26,362 bases of DNA. Origin: JAKFDK01 sp036676195. GTDB taxonomy: Bacteria; Bacillota; Sulfobacillia; Symbiobacteriales; ZC4RG38. The translations under genes and the position numbers were made by a program. The stretch covers positions 1 through 26,362 of the forward strand of contig JAKFDK010000032.1 of assembly GCA_036676195.1 (NCBI GenBank), in the 5' to 3' direction. The notes under the pieces are model-generated. The model was not told the DNA's origin. It did no database searches and saw only the letters and a list, made by a program, of their open reading frames with translations. This document shows, piece by piece, positions 16,045-22,801 of the stretch (its first letter is position 1; each line of letters begins with the position of its first letter).

Positions 16045-16093
16045 TCCAATGCGCCTCCTCTGGATTGGGCCGGGCCACGTTACGCTGGTCAGC

Positions 16094-16132
16094 CGTGCCA
16101 GTTTCCTGACCGATGACCGGTAGCATGGCACG
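16094..16132. repeat. Inverted repeat between the divergent M29 and small-protein genes
   Basis: CGTGCCA (16094-16100) pairs with TGGCACG (16126-16132), with an inner ACCG...CGGT pair (around 16109-16121). It lies 50 bases upstream of the M29 start and about 115 upstream of the first small-protein gene. It may be an operator or leader structure. No convincing promoter was found in 16045-16245. Confidence 0.35.
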
Positions 16133-16245
16133 ATTTGCCCCCTACCTGTGTGTCAACCTCGGGCAGCCCACTGTATCATGGATGCGAGGGCGCCTCCACG
16201 CACCCCTCGGCGGATGGTTCAAGCATGAAAGGAGCGTGGAACTCA

Positions 16246-16539
16246 GTGTTGTATGGCGGCTTCGGTTACGGTGGCGCTCCCTGGGTACCAGATGCATCCG
16301 GTGCGGCGGTTTCAGCGATGTCACCGTTCATTGGCGCCCAGGCGGGCGCAGATGACCTCATGATCGCCCCGGGCGCCGCCGCGTATCCTGCGGCTAACGC
16401 CACCGTATACCGCGTGTACGAATACGCCGTTCCGGTGACGACGGTGGCGACCGTTCCTTCTGCCTACCCCACCACTGCGGGAATTCCCGGCATTGCGGCT
16501 TATCCGGCTCCCTCCGCCGGTGGCTTCTTCGGAGTCTAA
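16246..16539 (+). CDS. Small Ala/Pro/Tyr/Val-rich protein, tandem copy 1
   Basis: A 97-residue protein of unknown function, paralogous to 16698-16940. It begins MLYGGFGYGG, then has an insertion relative to copy 2, the shared SPFIGAQAGADD and a 39-residue core ending GIPGIAAYP, and a Gly/Phe tail (SAGGFFGV). It has no cysteine, signal peptide or membrane helix. The start is decided by comparison: GTG at 16246 aligns with the ATG of copy 2 and has AAAGGAG 11 bases upstream, whereas upstream ATGs would add unrelated sequence. Composition (Gly, Ala, Pro, Tyr, Val) recalls structural or surface proteins, such as spore-coat-like ones, but this is a guess. A terminator hairpin follows at 16556. Confidence 0.8.
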   Translation: MLYGGFGYGGAPWVPDASGAAVSAMSPFIGAQAGADDLMIAPGAAAYPAANATVYRVYEYAVPVTTVATVPSAYPTTAGIPGIAAYPAPSAGGFFGV

Positions 16540-16555
16540 GTCCATACGCCAGCCA

Positions 16556-16583
16556 GGGGCCCCGGCAGATTGGCCGGGGCCCC
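16556..16583 (+). terminator. Hairpin after small-protein copy 1
   Basis: An 11-bp perfect stem (16556-16566 with 16573-16583) with loop AGATTG, 17 bases past the stop codon. No T-run follows. It separates the two tandem genes, suggesting separate transcripts or a stability element. Confidence 0.6.
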
Positions 16584-16697
16584 GGCATATGCGCTGCTGC
16601 CCGCCCCACCCCCGACAGTGTGCCCAATGGATATATGCCGGAATAGGATGTAACGGGACCGGATTCGGCTCCAGTTTCCACAGGAGGTGCCCTTGCC

Positions 16698-16940
16698 ATG
16701 TTCTACGGCGGCTTCGGTTTCACCCCGGCCGTCTCACCGTTCATAGGTGCTCAGGCCGGGGCAGACGATAATTTCCTCGTGCCCGGGGCGGCTTCATATC
16801 CAGCAGCCAATGCCACCGTGTATCGCGTGTACGAATATGCCGTTCCGGTGACCACCGTTGCCACCGTACCTTCGGCTTACCCGACCACCGCCGGTATTCC
16901 GGGCATCGCCGCTTACCCAGGCGTCCCAGGGGCCTGGTAG
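16698..16940 (+). CDS. Small Ala/Pro/Tyr/Val-rich protein, tandem copy 2
   Basis: An 80-residue paralogue of the preceding gene: MFYGGFGFTPAV, SPFIGAQAGADD, then a 39-residue segment identical to copy 1, and a short GVPGAW tail. ATG at 16698 follows an excellent AGGAGG (16682-16687) at a spacing of 10. About 22 of the 39 identical codons differ only at synonymous positions, so the protein sequence is under selection and this is a real gene. The N-terminal GGFGF and the YEYAVPV core are unlike any family I recognise. The 114 bases before its ribosome-binding site show no clear promoter. Confidence 0.85.
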   Translation: MFYGGFGFTPAVSPFIGAQAGADDNFLVPGAASYPAANATVYRVYEYAVPVTTVATVPSAYPTTAGIPGIAAYPGVPGAW

Positions 16941-16964
16941 TCCCGAATGCGGTGCCAGTTGCTC

Positions 16965-16986
16965 AGCCCGGCCTGCCGGCCGGGCT
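16965..16986. terminator. Bidirectional terminator hairpin
   Basis: A 9-bp stem (16965-16973 with 16978-16986) with a 4-base loop, between the convergent small-protein copy 2 and the lipoprotein gene. On the plus strand it is followed by TACTTACTTTC. Confidence 0.65.
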
Positions 16987-17013
16987 TACTTACTTTCCGT
17001 CTGCGCGCCTGCC

Positions 17014-17436
17014 TTACAGCCCGACATCCTTGGCATAAGGATCCAGCGGCTTGTAAAAGGCTGCGTCGAGGGTCAGCCGGGAAAACCAGTCCTTCTTCAG
17101 CGGTGGCTCTGCCTTGGCGGCTGCCTCCAGAATGGCGCGGTAGTGTTCCACATACTTACGCACCTCGTTCATATCCAGGCCTGCCTGCCTGGACAGAGGT
17201 TCCAGGTTTTCCAGATTCGGTTGGGTGCTCTTCATCCGGGCCTCGTTGAGGCCCTTCAGGTATTCAGCGCCCAGTCCCTTCTGCTTGCCCAGGTTCTCCA
17301 ACATATTGGCAGTAAAGAAGTAATCCCGCTGGCTCTGTTGCTCCGGTGTCAGTTTCCCACCGCCAGGGGTCGTACACCCTGCCAGCATCAAAACCATCGC
17401 CACCAAAATACCTGTGCGCTGAATCCACCGAGCCAT
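17014..17436 (-). CDS. Small lipoprotein of unknown function
   Basis: A 140-residue protein with a basic N-terminus, a hydrophobic stretch and a lipobox LAGC (C21), so it should be anchored to the outer face of the membrane after Lgt/Lsp processing. The mature part is hydrophilic and mostly helical-looking (residues 30-110: TPEQQSQRDYFFTANMLENL and similar), with no recognised domain. ATG at 17436 follows AGGGAGG. It lies upstream of a terminator shared with the small-protein pair and downstream of the zinc-ribbon gene at 17536 on the same strand, 99 bases apart. Function is unknown. Confidence 0.85.
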   Translation of the reverse strand: MARWIQRTGILVAMVLMLAGCTTPGGGKLTPEQQSQRDYFFTANMLENLGKQKGLGAEYLKGLNEARMKSTQPNLENLEPLSRQAGLDMNEVRKYVEHYRAILEAAAKAEPPLKKDWFSRLTLDAAFYKPLDPYAKDVGL

Positions 17437-17535
17437 CCGTGCGCCTCCCTGAAATCCAGACTCCCTGTACCATTCGGGGCTGCCGCGGCAAACGCCTGCA
17501 AGGGCAGGGAAATGGCCGCCGGGTGCCCACCCGAG

Positions 17536-18108
17536 TCAGTCCGCCAGTTCCAGCAGGGACCGGCGGCCAGGCAACCGGTAAACCAGCAGAAAGGCTTCGA
17601 ACTGATCCCAGAACTGTTCCAGTCCCATTTCGGTTTCCCGGGTGTCGTAAAAATTGGGTCGGCCGATCCCGCCGCCCCCTACAGCCAGCAATCCCCCGTC
17701 CCGCAGGCCCAGGGTGAAGTCCTGCACATGCGCGGCCTTTACCCGCAGCGTAGTCCGCTCGGACAGCCAGGCCGCGATGCTTTCCATGGTTGCCGTCAGC
17801 CCGGCCTTGCCCGCCAGCTTCCGCTCCTGGATCAGATCCAGGAACGCGTGCAGCAGGATCTCTTCTAACTGGTCTTCGGCGATATCGGTGCGGTAGCGCG
17901 GCTCAGCCGCGGCTCTGGCCGCCGCCGCCGCCTGTTCCTCGGCCCAGTCCAGTTTCCGCAGGGCCGGACGCAAGGCAACCGTCCGCTCGGCTATGGGCAG
18001 CCCTTCGCACAGCCGGCACAGCGGAAAAACCCGCCCCTTGTACTCCCAGGTCAGGGGCGGCTCCGGCAGCGGAATCCCGCACATGGCGCAGCACACGGCG
18101 GCAGGCAC
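17536..18108 (-). CDS. Hypothetical zinc-ribbon protein
   Basis: A 190-residue soluble protein I do not recognise. C7-x2-C10 and C31-x2-C34 form a likely N-terminal zinc ribbon (CAMCG and CRLCEG). An Ala-rich helix with many acidic and basic residues (about 50-75) follows, then a C-terminal region with GLLAVGGGGIGRPNFYD. It starts with GTG at 18108, with AAGGAG ten bases upstream; an ATG overlapping that site reads a different frame. Neighbours on both sides are minus-strand genes with hairpins between, so co-transcription is not assured. Function unknown. Confidence 0.72.
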   Translation of the reverse strand: MPAAVCCAMCGIPLPEPPLTWEYKGRVFPLCRLCEGLPIAERTVALRPALRKLDWAEEQAAAAARAAAEPRYRTDIAEDQLEEILLHAFLDLIQERKLAGKAGLTATMESIAAWLSERTTLRVKAAHVQDFTLGLRDGGLLAVGGGGIGRPNFYDTRETEMGLEQFWDQFEAFLLVYRLPGRRSLLELAD

Positions 18109-18222
18109 GGCAGCCCATCTCCTTGCGGCGGCAGTAAGATCATTCTAACACAGAGAACGGACCCTGTGCGCCCATGTCTCCGCTCCACCGTCGGTCTTTG
18201 TCCAGCCGCCAGGCAGCACTGA

Positions 18223-18245
18223 GCCCCCGGGCACTGCCCGGGGGC
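18223..18245 (-). terminator. Hairpin downstream of the CoA-transferase
   Basis: A 9-bp G+C stem (18223-18231 with 18237-18245) and loop CACTG, about 50 bases past the CoA-transferase stop. The stop region itself (18289-18307) also contains a palindrome around GCTAGC. No T-run follows on the minus strand. Confidence 0.5.
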
Positions 18246-18297
18246 CTGACCGCGGCAACCACGCCAGGCTGCAGTGCCTGGCCCTGGCCCCGGCCCG

Positions 18298-19497
18298 CTA
18301 GCGGGCCGGCTCCTCCACGACCTTGCGGGCCAGCAGATCGGCAATACGCTCCGGGGTATAACCCAACTCGTTGGCCAGGACCGCCGCCGTGTGCTCCCCG
18401 AGCAGGGCCGGCGCGGCCGTGTTCAACTGCGGATGGGCCGAGAAATGGATCGGGGTGTTCACGCTGCGCACCTGGCCGTAGGCCGGGTGCTCCATCTCCA
18501 CCACCATCCCGTTGGCCAGCACCTGGGGGTCGTTCAGGGCCTCGGCCACCCCGTTGACCGGTGCCGCCGGCACCCCCTGCCGCACAAACGCCTCTACCCA
18601 GTGCGCCCGGGACTGGGTACGGAACAACTGTTCCAGAATCCCCAGCAGTTCCTGCTTGTTGGCCATGCGCTTCTCCAGGGTGTTGAAGCGCTCGTGATGC
18701 TCCAGGTCTTCCCGCCCGATGGCCCGGCAGAAATTGGTCCAGAACGCCCCGTTGTGCCCGACGGCCACGAACCAGCCGTCGGCCGCCTGGAAGCCCTGCT
18801 GTGGCACCATGAAGGGATGGGAATGGCCCGTGGGCTGGGGGATATCTCCCTTGAGGAAGTAGGCCGAAGCAAAGTAGCTGAGAATCCCGATCATGGAGTC
18901 CAGCAGCGACACGCTGACATGCTGCCCGGCCCCGGTGCGCTCACGCCAGTACAGCCCGGCCAGGATCCCCTGCACGCTGAACGCGCCCGCCAGCAGATCG
19001 CCGATGGACACGCCCATCCGCACCGGCGGGCGGCCCGGTTCGCCGGTCACGCTCATGTGGCCGGACAGGGCCTGCGCCACCAGGTCGTAGGCGGGCCGTT
19101 TGGCATAGGGACCCTCGGCGCCAAACCCGGTCACCGTGCAGTAGATCAGGCGCGGATTGATTTCCTTCAGCCTGGGGTAGGCAATCCCGAGTTTGTCCAC
19201 CACGCCGGGACGGAAGTTTTCCATGAAAATGTCGCAGCGGGCCGCCAGGTCGTAAACGATCTGCTGCCCCTCGGGCTGTTTCAGGTCCACGACAATGCTC
19301 CGCTTGTTCCGGTTCACGCCCACGTAATAGGTGCTCATGCCGTTGTGATACGGCGGGACCCGGCGGGTTTCGTCACCGCCCGGTGGTTCAAGCTTGATCA
19401 CGTCGGCACCGAGGTCGCCAAGAATCTGCGACGCCAGCGGGCCGGCCAATCGCATACTCAGGTCCAGCACCTTCAGCCCTTCGAGCGGTAGCGCCAC
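18298..19497 (-). CDS. Class III (CaiB/BaiF-type) acyl-CoA:carboxylate CoA-transferase
   Basis: Family III CoA-transferase that moves CoA between an acyl-CoA donor and a carboxylate acceptor through an aspartyl-CoA intermediate. From the chosen start it has 399 residues: LPLEGLKVLDLS (3-14), GDLGADVIKLEPPGGD (27-42), the catalytic Asp138 in PAYDLVAQALSG, VSLLDSMIG, and the C-terminal HPAYGQVRSVNTPI and LLGEHTAAVL. GTG at 19497 is chosen because AGGAGG (19505-19510) lies seven bases upstream; a frame to 19557 would include the ribosome-binding site. The substrate cannot be read from the family; oxalate, carnitine and aryl or alkyl succinates are all used by relatives. No acyl-CoA dehydrogenase or synthetase adjoins it. 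Confidence 0.93.
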   Translation of the reverse strand: MALPLEGLKVLDLSMRLAGPLASQILGDLGADVIKLEPPGGDETRRVPPYHNGMSTYYVGVNRNKRSIVVDLKQPEGQQIVYDLAARCDIFMENFRPGVVDKLGIAYPRLKEINPRLIYCTVTGFGAEGPYAKRPAYDLVAQALSGHMSVTGEPGRPPVRMGVSIGDLLAGAFSVQGILAGLYWRERTGAGQHVSVSLLDSMIGILSYFASAYFLKGDIPQPTGHSHPFMVPQQGFQAADGWFVAVGHNGAFWTNFCRAIGREDLEHHERFNTLEKRMANKQELLGILEQLFRTQSRAHWVEAFVRQGVPAAPVNGVAEALNDPQVLANGMVVEMEHPAYGQVRSVNTPIHFSAHPQLNTAAPALLGEHTAAVLANELGYTPERIADLLARKVVEEPAR

Positions 19498-19540
19498 ACG
19501 GGCACCTCCTGATCTTTTCCACAATTTAAAACCAAGAACG

Positions 19541-19571
19541 GGCCACCCTGTCTCCAAAGGCCACCCTTTGG
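19541..19571. repeat. Direct repeat and hairpin upstream of the CoA-transferase
   Basis: GGCCACCCT occurs twice 18 bases apart (19541-19549 and 19559-19567), and CCAAAGG/CCTTTGG (19554-19560 with 19565-19571) forms a 7-bp stem over the second copy. It is located 45-75 bases ahead of the start codon, so it could be an operator pair; evidence is positional only. Confidence 0.35.
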
Positions 19572-19633
19572 GCCGCAGATTGCGCTGGTGCCACGGATTT
19601 CAACCCTACGGTTCGTTCCCCGAAAACAGGATC

Positions 19634-19659
19634 AGGCCGGTTGCAACTGCAACCGGCCT
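19634..19659 (-). terminator. Terminator after the sigma-K fragment
   Basis: An 11-bp perfect stem (19634-19644 with 19649-19659) with loop AACT. On the minus strand it is followed by GATCCTGTTTTCGG, so a short T-run exists. It lies 57 bases beyond the stop codon at 19717. Confidence 0.6.
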
Positions 19660-19716
19660 TAAGTAATAGCAAGTTCCGTACCACCGGCATCCGGTTCTGG
19701 CCATGTACCTGCAGGT

Positions 19717-19995
19717 TTATGCCTCGCCGGTTTCCTCATCCACCAGTTCCCGGCACAGTTTCGTAACTGCTTTTTTCTCGATCCGGCTTACGTATGAACG
19801 GCTGATCCCCAGCATGCGGGCAATCTCCCGCTGGGTCTTGCGCGGGCCGCCGGAAATTCCGTAGCGCAGCTCCAGCACCTGCCGCTCCTTGCCGGCCAGA
19901 CGCTTGAGCATTTCCCGCAGGCGGCCCTCCTCCAGCCGGCGACCCACCAGTTCAGGCACCACGTCGGGGTCTGACCCCAGCACATCAATCAGCAT
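19717..19995 (-). pseudogene. spoIIIC: Sigma-K-type sigma factor, C-terminal part only
   Basis: A 92-residue fragment equal to the C-terminal part of sigma-K: it begins LIDVLGSDPDVV, matching the segment just before region 4, and has the region 4 helix-turn-helix TQREIARMLGISRSYVSRIE (54-73). This recognition helix matches sigma-K better than sigma-E. Regions 2 and 3 are absent: TAA lies two codons upstream of the ATG, and no sigma sequence is visible in 19996-20185. The DNA-binding half alone cannot make a working sigma factor. In Bacillus subtilis sigma-K is likewise split into SpoIVCB and SpoIIIC by the skin element. So this is either half of a rearranging sigK or a relic. No good ribosome-binding site precedes the ATG. 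Confidence 0.8.
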
Positions 19996-20044
19996 TGATT
20001 ATACCTAGTCACCGACGCGACCGCCCCGCCTCCAGGCATATCCC

Positions 20045-20164
20045 TTGGTGCAGGGGGAGGTCAACTGCCGTGAACAAAACCTGGACCGCCCTGGCCTGAC
20101 CCGGTTGCGGGCACTGGTCAGCCAGGGCGAGGTCGAACCGACTGTCCTGCTGGGTTCGGCAGGT
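20045..20164 (+). pseudogene. Possible relic of a serine recombinase (resolvase domain)
   Basis: In the gap 19996-20185 the plus frame contains NLDRPGLTRLRALVSQGEVE followed by PTVLL, resembling the segment of serine recombinases that reads roughly (S)LDRPxLxRLLxxxxxGxxDxVVV. The catalytic N-terminal serine region and the C-terminal domains are missing, and upstream the frame ends at TAG (20006-20008). The match is short, so it may be chance. Its position directly beside the sigma-K fragment is what makes it noteworthy. Confidence 0.35.
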
Positions 20165-20185
20165 GGGGCCAGGCTGTTCCCACGC

Positions 20186-21427
20186 TTACCGGCCGGCGGC
20201 GTGGTCCGCCCCAGCATCGGCCATGGCCCCGGTCGGGGACAACCGGGCCGGCATCCGCAGATACAGCCAGACCAAATTAACCAGCATGATCAGGGCCGTA
20301 ACCGGGTAGATGGCCCGCATGCTGTGGAAGCCGGCGGCCACCACGCTGCCTAACACGGGTCCGATGACGTTACCCCAGAAGTTTGCGCTCAACGTGAAGC
20401 CAAACGCCCTGCCCCGGCGTTCCACCGGAATGATCTGAGCGATCAGCGCGTTGGCGGCCGGAAGAATCCCCCCGATAGCTACCCCCAGGAGAAAACGCAG
20501 GACGCCCAGCTGCCAGGCGGCCGTCGCCATCCCCTGCAAGAAGTACACTCCTGCCCCGGCTCCGATACACCAGATCAGCACTCGGCGGTGTCCGTAACGG
20601 TCCCCCAGCTTGCCCAGGCGGGGGGCGGCCAGGAAACTGGCCACACCTGTGGCGGCAAAGACCACCCCGGCGTACAGGTCAAGCATTCCTTCCGACACGT
20701 GCAGGTCCCTGAGGAACAGCGTCAGGGTCGGTTCCACGGTCATGGTGGCAAAATTGGCCAAGAACGTGACGACCACCATTGCAAAGAGCACCGGGTTGGC
20801 CCGGAGCATCCCCGGCTCCTTCTGTTTCGACTTGCGCGGCTGCGCCGCACCCCGAGGGGCTTCATCCACCAGCAGCCAGGTCATCAGGCCGGTGAGACTG
20901 CAGGCCACAAAGGTGATCAGGAAGACCGGCCGGTAGGCCCCCACCAGATGGGCCAGTGCCCCGCCAATCAGGGGGCCGGAGACGGTACCGGCGACAAACC
21001 CCGTTTGCAGGATGCCCAGGGCATACCCCTGCTTGTCCGGCGGGGCCTGGGCCGACATCAGGGCCGTGGCCGCCACCGTGTAACCGGCCATTGCCCCCTG
21101 GATGACCCGGAAGAGCACCAACCACCAGGCATTGGGCGCCAACGCGAACAGTCCCACCGCAATGCCGACACCGAACGCCGAGCGCATGGCCATAGGCTTG
21201 CGACCACGGCGGTCAGCAATGTCGCCCCAGATCGGTTGAAAGAACGCGGCCACCACATAGTTGATGGCGAAGATGACGCCTGACCACAACGCCTGGGCGC
21301 CCGGATCCGTGACGCCTAGTTCCCCCAGATACAGCGGCAGAAAAGGTGCAATCAGGCTGACCCCTGCCAACAGGCAGAACTGGCCAAGCCATAACACGTA
21401 TAGGGTTCGGCGCCAGGGCTCCATCAT
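20186..21427 (-). CDS. MFS efflux transporter (MdtG/TetA-like)
   Basis: A 413-residue, 12-helix major facilitator, most likely a proton-driven drug or metabolite exporter. The conserved loop 2-3 motif A is GDIADRRGRKP (68-78), repeated in relaxed form in the second half as GKLGDRYGHRRV. Motif-C-like glycines (GFVAGTVSGPLIGG) in helix 5 are typical of antiporters. The central loop (about 190-208) is basic. Start ATG 21427 or 21424, with GAGGGGG upstream. Its 3' end lies 190 bases from the sigma-K fragment, and no local regulator adjoins it. The substrate is unknown. Confidence 0.93.
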   Translation of the reverse strand: MMEPWRRTLYVLWLGQFCLLAGVSLIAPFLPLYLGELGVTDPGAQALWSGVIFAINYVVAAFFQPIWGDIADRRGRKPMAMRSAFGVGIAVGLFALAPNAWWLVLFRVIQGAMAGYTVAATALMSAQAPPDKQGYALGILQTGFVAGTVSGPLIGGALAHLVGAYRPVFLITFVACSLTGLMTWLLVDEAPRGAAQPRKSKQKEPGMLRANPVLFAMVVVTFLANFATMTVEPTLTLFLRDLHVSEGMLDLYAGVVFAATGVASFLAAPRLGKLGDRYGHRRVLIWCIGAGAGVYFLQGMATAAWQLGVLRFLLGVAIGGILPAANALIAQIIPVERRGRAFGFTLSANFWGNVIGPVLGSVVAAGFHSMRAIYPVTALIMLVNLVWLYLRMPARLSPTGAMADAGADHAAGR

Positions 21428-21673
21428 AAATCCCCCTCATCAATGATGAGCGATACAGCGAGCAGGAAATAGTTCCCCTACTTATTGGCCGAATCCTTCT
21501 AAGCTAAGAATATGTTTAGCATTAAGTACTCAGTGAGGATACCTGGGTTGCCAATGCGACGTAAGTCCTGCACATCCGGCCGGACAGTCGGTGACAAACC
21601 AACAATGGGATCATGACGTGCCTATATCTTTCGTGTGCGGGGCTAATGGCATTGATGATGTGATAAAAACCGG
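21428..21673. other. Long A+T-richer intergenic region and leader
   Basis: The 299 bases between the divergent MFS and lipoprotein genes contain no credible gene. There is a small stem GCTAA...TTAGC (about 21502-21520), a self-complementary TCCGGCCGGA (about 21575-21584) and several A+T-rich tracts (21490-21525). No clear -35/-10 pair was found for either gene. Together with the terminator-like hairpin at 21674 it could form a structured 5' leader for the lipoprotein gene. Confidence 0.4.
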
Positions 21674-21710
21674 CGCCTCGGGGAACAGTGTCCCGAGGCG
21701 GCTTTTCTCT
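21674..21710 (+). promoter_or_regulatory. Terminator-like attenuator before the lipoprotein gene
   Basis: A 9-bp stem CGCCTCGGG/CCCGAGGCG (21674-21682 with 21692-21700) followed at once by GCTTTTCTCT, a classic intrinsic terminator on the plus strand. It ends only about 17 bases before the ATG at 21727, between leader and ribosome-binding site. No plus gene lies upstream for it to end, so attenuation of the lipoprotein gene is likely. Confidence 0.7.
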
Positions 21711-21726
21711 GAGGGAGGCGGGGCAC

Positions 21727-22740
21727 ATGCGACTGAACCGTCTGTGGTGGGCACCCTGGTTGGTCGGATCGGTTTTGCTGGCCTCATGTGGCCCTGAGTA
21801 TGTTTTGGACCGGCTGGCGGGGAAGCCCTTTGCGGATCCACCAGCGGCGGAGGCAAAGGGAACACCGAGCCTCCGTAACGTTGAAATCAGGAATCCTGTC
21901 TCGTTGGAGAAAGGCTTCCCACCCATAACCTTCCAGCCCAATTATGTCTGGTTTAACCAGCCTATTATGCAAGGGGAAGCACGAATATGGCGAAACCTCC
22001 AAAAAGGCGGTTATCAAGAATTTCTATTCCCTTTGACTGAAGTGATTGAAAATGGTCAATCCAAAGGGCGCTTGGGTGGCGAAATCACCCTAGAAGTCCT
22101 CGGTGATAGCGCACGGTGGAAAGCAGAAGTTCTGGTTGTGTTATCGAATGAGGAGGAGGCTAACCCTACAGTTAGGCATGCCGGACTCTTGACACCTGAG
22201 CATCGTTCGTGGATGGGAGTCATCCCTAACAACAGTGAACTGGTCATTCAAGTGCGTGCCGAGGACGGGATTTCGCCTGATCTCAAGCTGGCATACACAT
22301 ATCAGAGGCGTGACAGCAATACCCTCCAGACTATTGACGCATCGGGCGGGGAAGGCCTCCCTCTGATTTCCTGGCTGCCTGAAGTAATGCCGCTGGGTGA
22401 AATTAAGCTGTGGACACAGGGGCAGGCCGGAGGATATACCATTACTCAGCTCAGCGGGCACCCAGGCATGCAAGGGCAGTTATCCATCCACATCGACGGC
22501 CCCCAAGCTGGTTGGGCTGTGCAGGTGCTTCAGATCGCTGCAACTGGAGTAGCGCAGGCAGACCCAGATCAGCCCGACTATCTTCTCATCAAGGAGGCCG
22601 AAAGGATCATTACGCCAGAGCACCCAGATGTACAGTTATACCTCATGCCTGGGTCAAGGGTGGTGTTCAAAGCAAAAGCAACAGACGGGCTCAACCTCAA
22701 TGACCTCTCAGCAAGGCTCAAATACGAGAAGGTCTTCTAG
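21727..22740 (+). CDS. Lipoprotein of unknown function
   Basis: A 337-residue predicted lipoprotein: Arg-containing N-terminus, hydrophobic core with two Trp, and lipobox LASC (C21). The mature protein is rich in beta-type alternation and has two similar halves: PNYVWFNQPIMQGEARIWRN with ITLEVLGDSARWKAEVLVVL in the first, and LISWLPEVMPLGEIKLWTQG with LSIHIDGPQAGWAVQVLQIA in the second. Both halves then have a TPEHxxxMGVI or TPEHPDVQLYL segment. This suggests a duplicated extracellular beta-sandwich domain. ATG 21727 follows GGGAGG. Codon use is visibly more A+T-rich than the metabolic genes, a sign of recent acquisition. Function unknown. Confidence 0.88.
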   Translation: MRLNRLWWAPWLVGSVLLASCGPEYVLDRLAGKPFADPPAAEAKGTPSLRNVEIRNPVSLEKGFPPITFQPNYVWFNQPIMQGEARIWRNLQKGGYQEFLFPLTEVIENGQSKGRLGGEITLEVLGDSARWKAEVLVVLSNEEEANPTVRHAGLLTPEHRSWMGVIPNNSELVIQVRAEDGISPDLKLAYTYQRRDSNTLQTIDASGGEGLPLISWLPEVMPLGEIKLWTQGQAGGYTITQLSGHPGMQGQLSIHIDGPQAGWAVQVLQIAATGVAQADPDQPDYLLIKEAERIITPEHPDVQLYLMPGSRVVFKAKATDGLNLNDLSARLKYEKVF

Positions 22741-22768
22741 CCCAGGCTTCCTACAACAACGAAAAAGG

Positions 22769-22794
22769 AGGGACCCTCCCAAGAGAGGGTCCCT
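22769..22794. terminator. Bidirectional terminator between convergent genes
   Basis: A 10-bp stem (22769-22778 with 22785-22794) with loop CCAAGA. On the minus strand it is followed by CCTTTTTCG, so it serves the minus gene at 22802 best, and it also lies 28 bases past the plus lipoprotein stop. Confidence 0.8.
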
Positions 22795-22801
22795 TCGATG
22801 C

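Noticed and set aside
18274..19491. A 405-codon plus-strand frame opposite the CoA-transferase
   Set aside because: The minus frame carries the full family with catalytic Asp and a good ribosome-binding site; the plus frame has no recognisable domain.
21541..21625. A possible cyclic-di-GMP (GEMM) riboswitch, suggested by GGGTTGCC and GACAAACC
   Set aside because: The conserved blocks occur in the wrong order and the GNRA-loop stem and GACGCAAAGCC block are absent.
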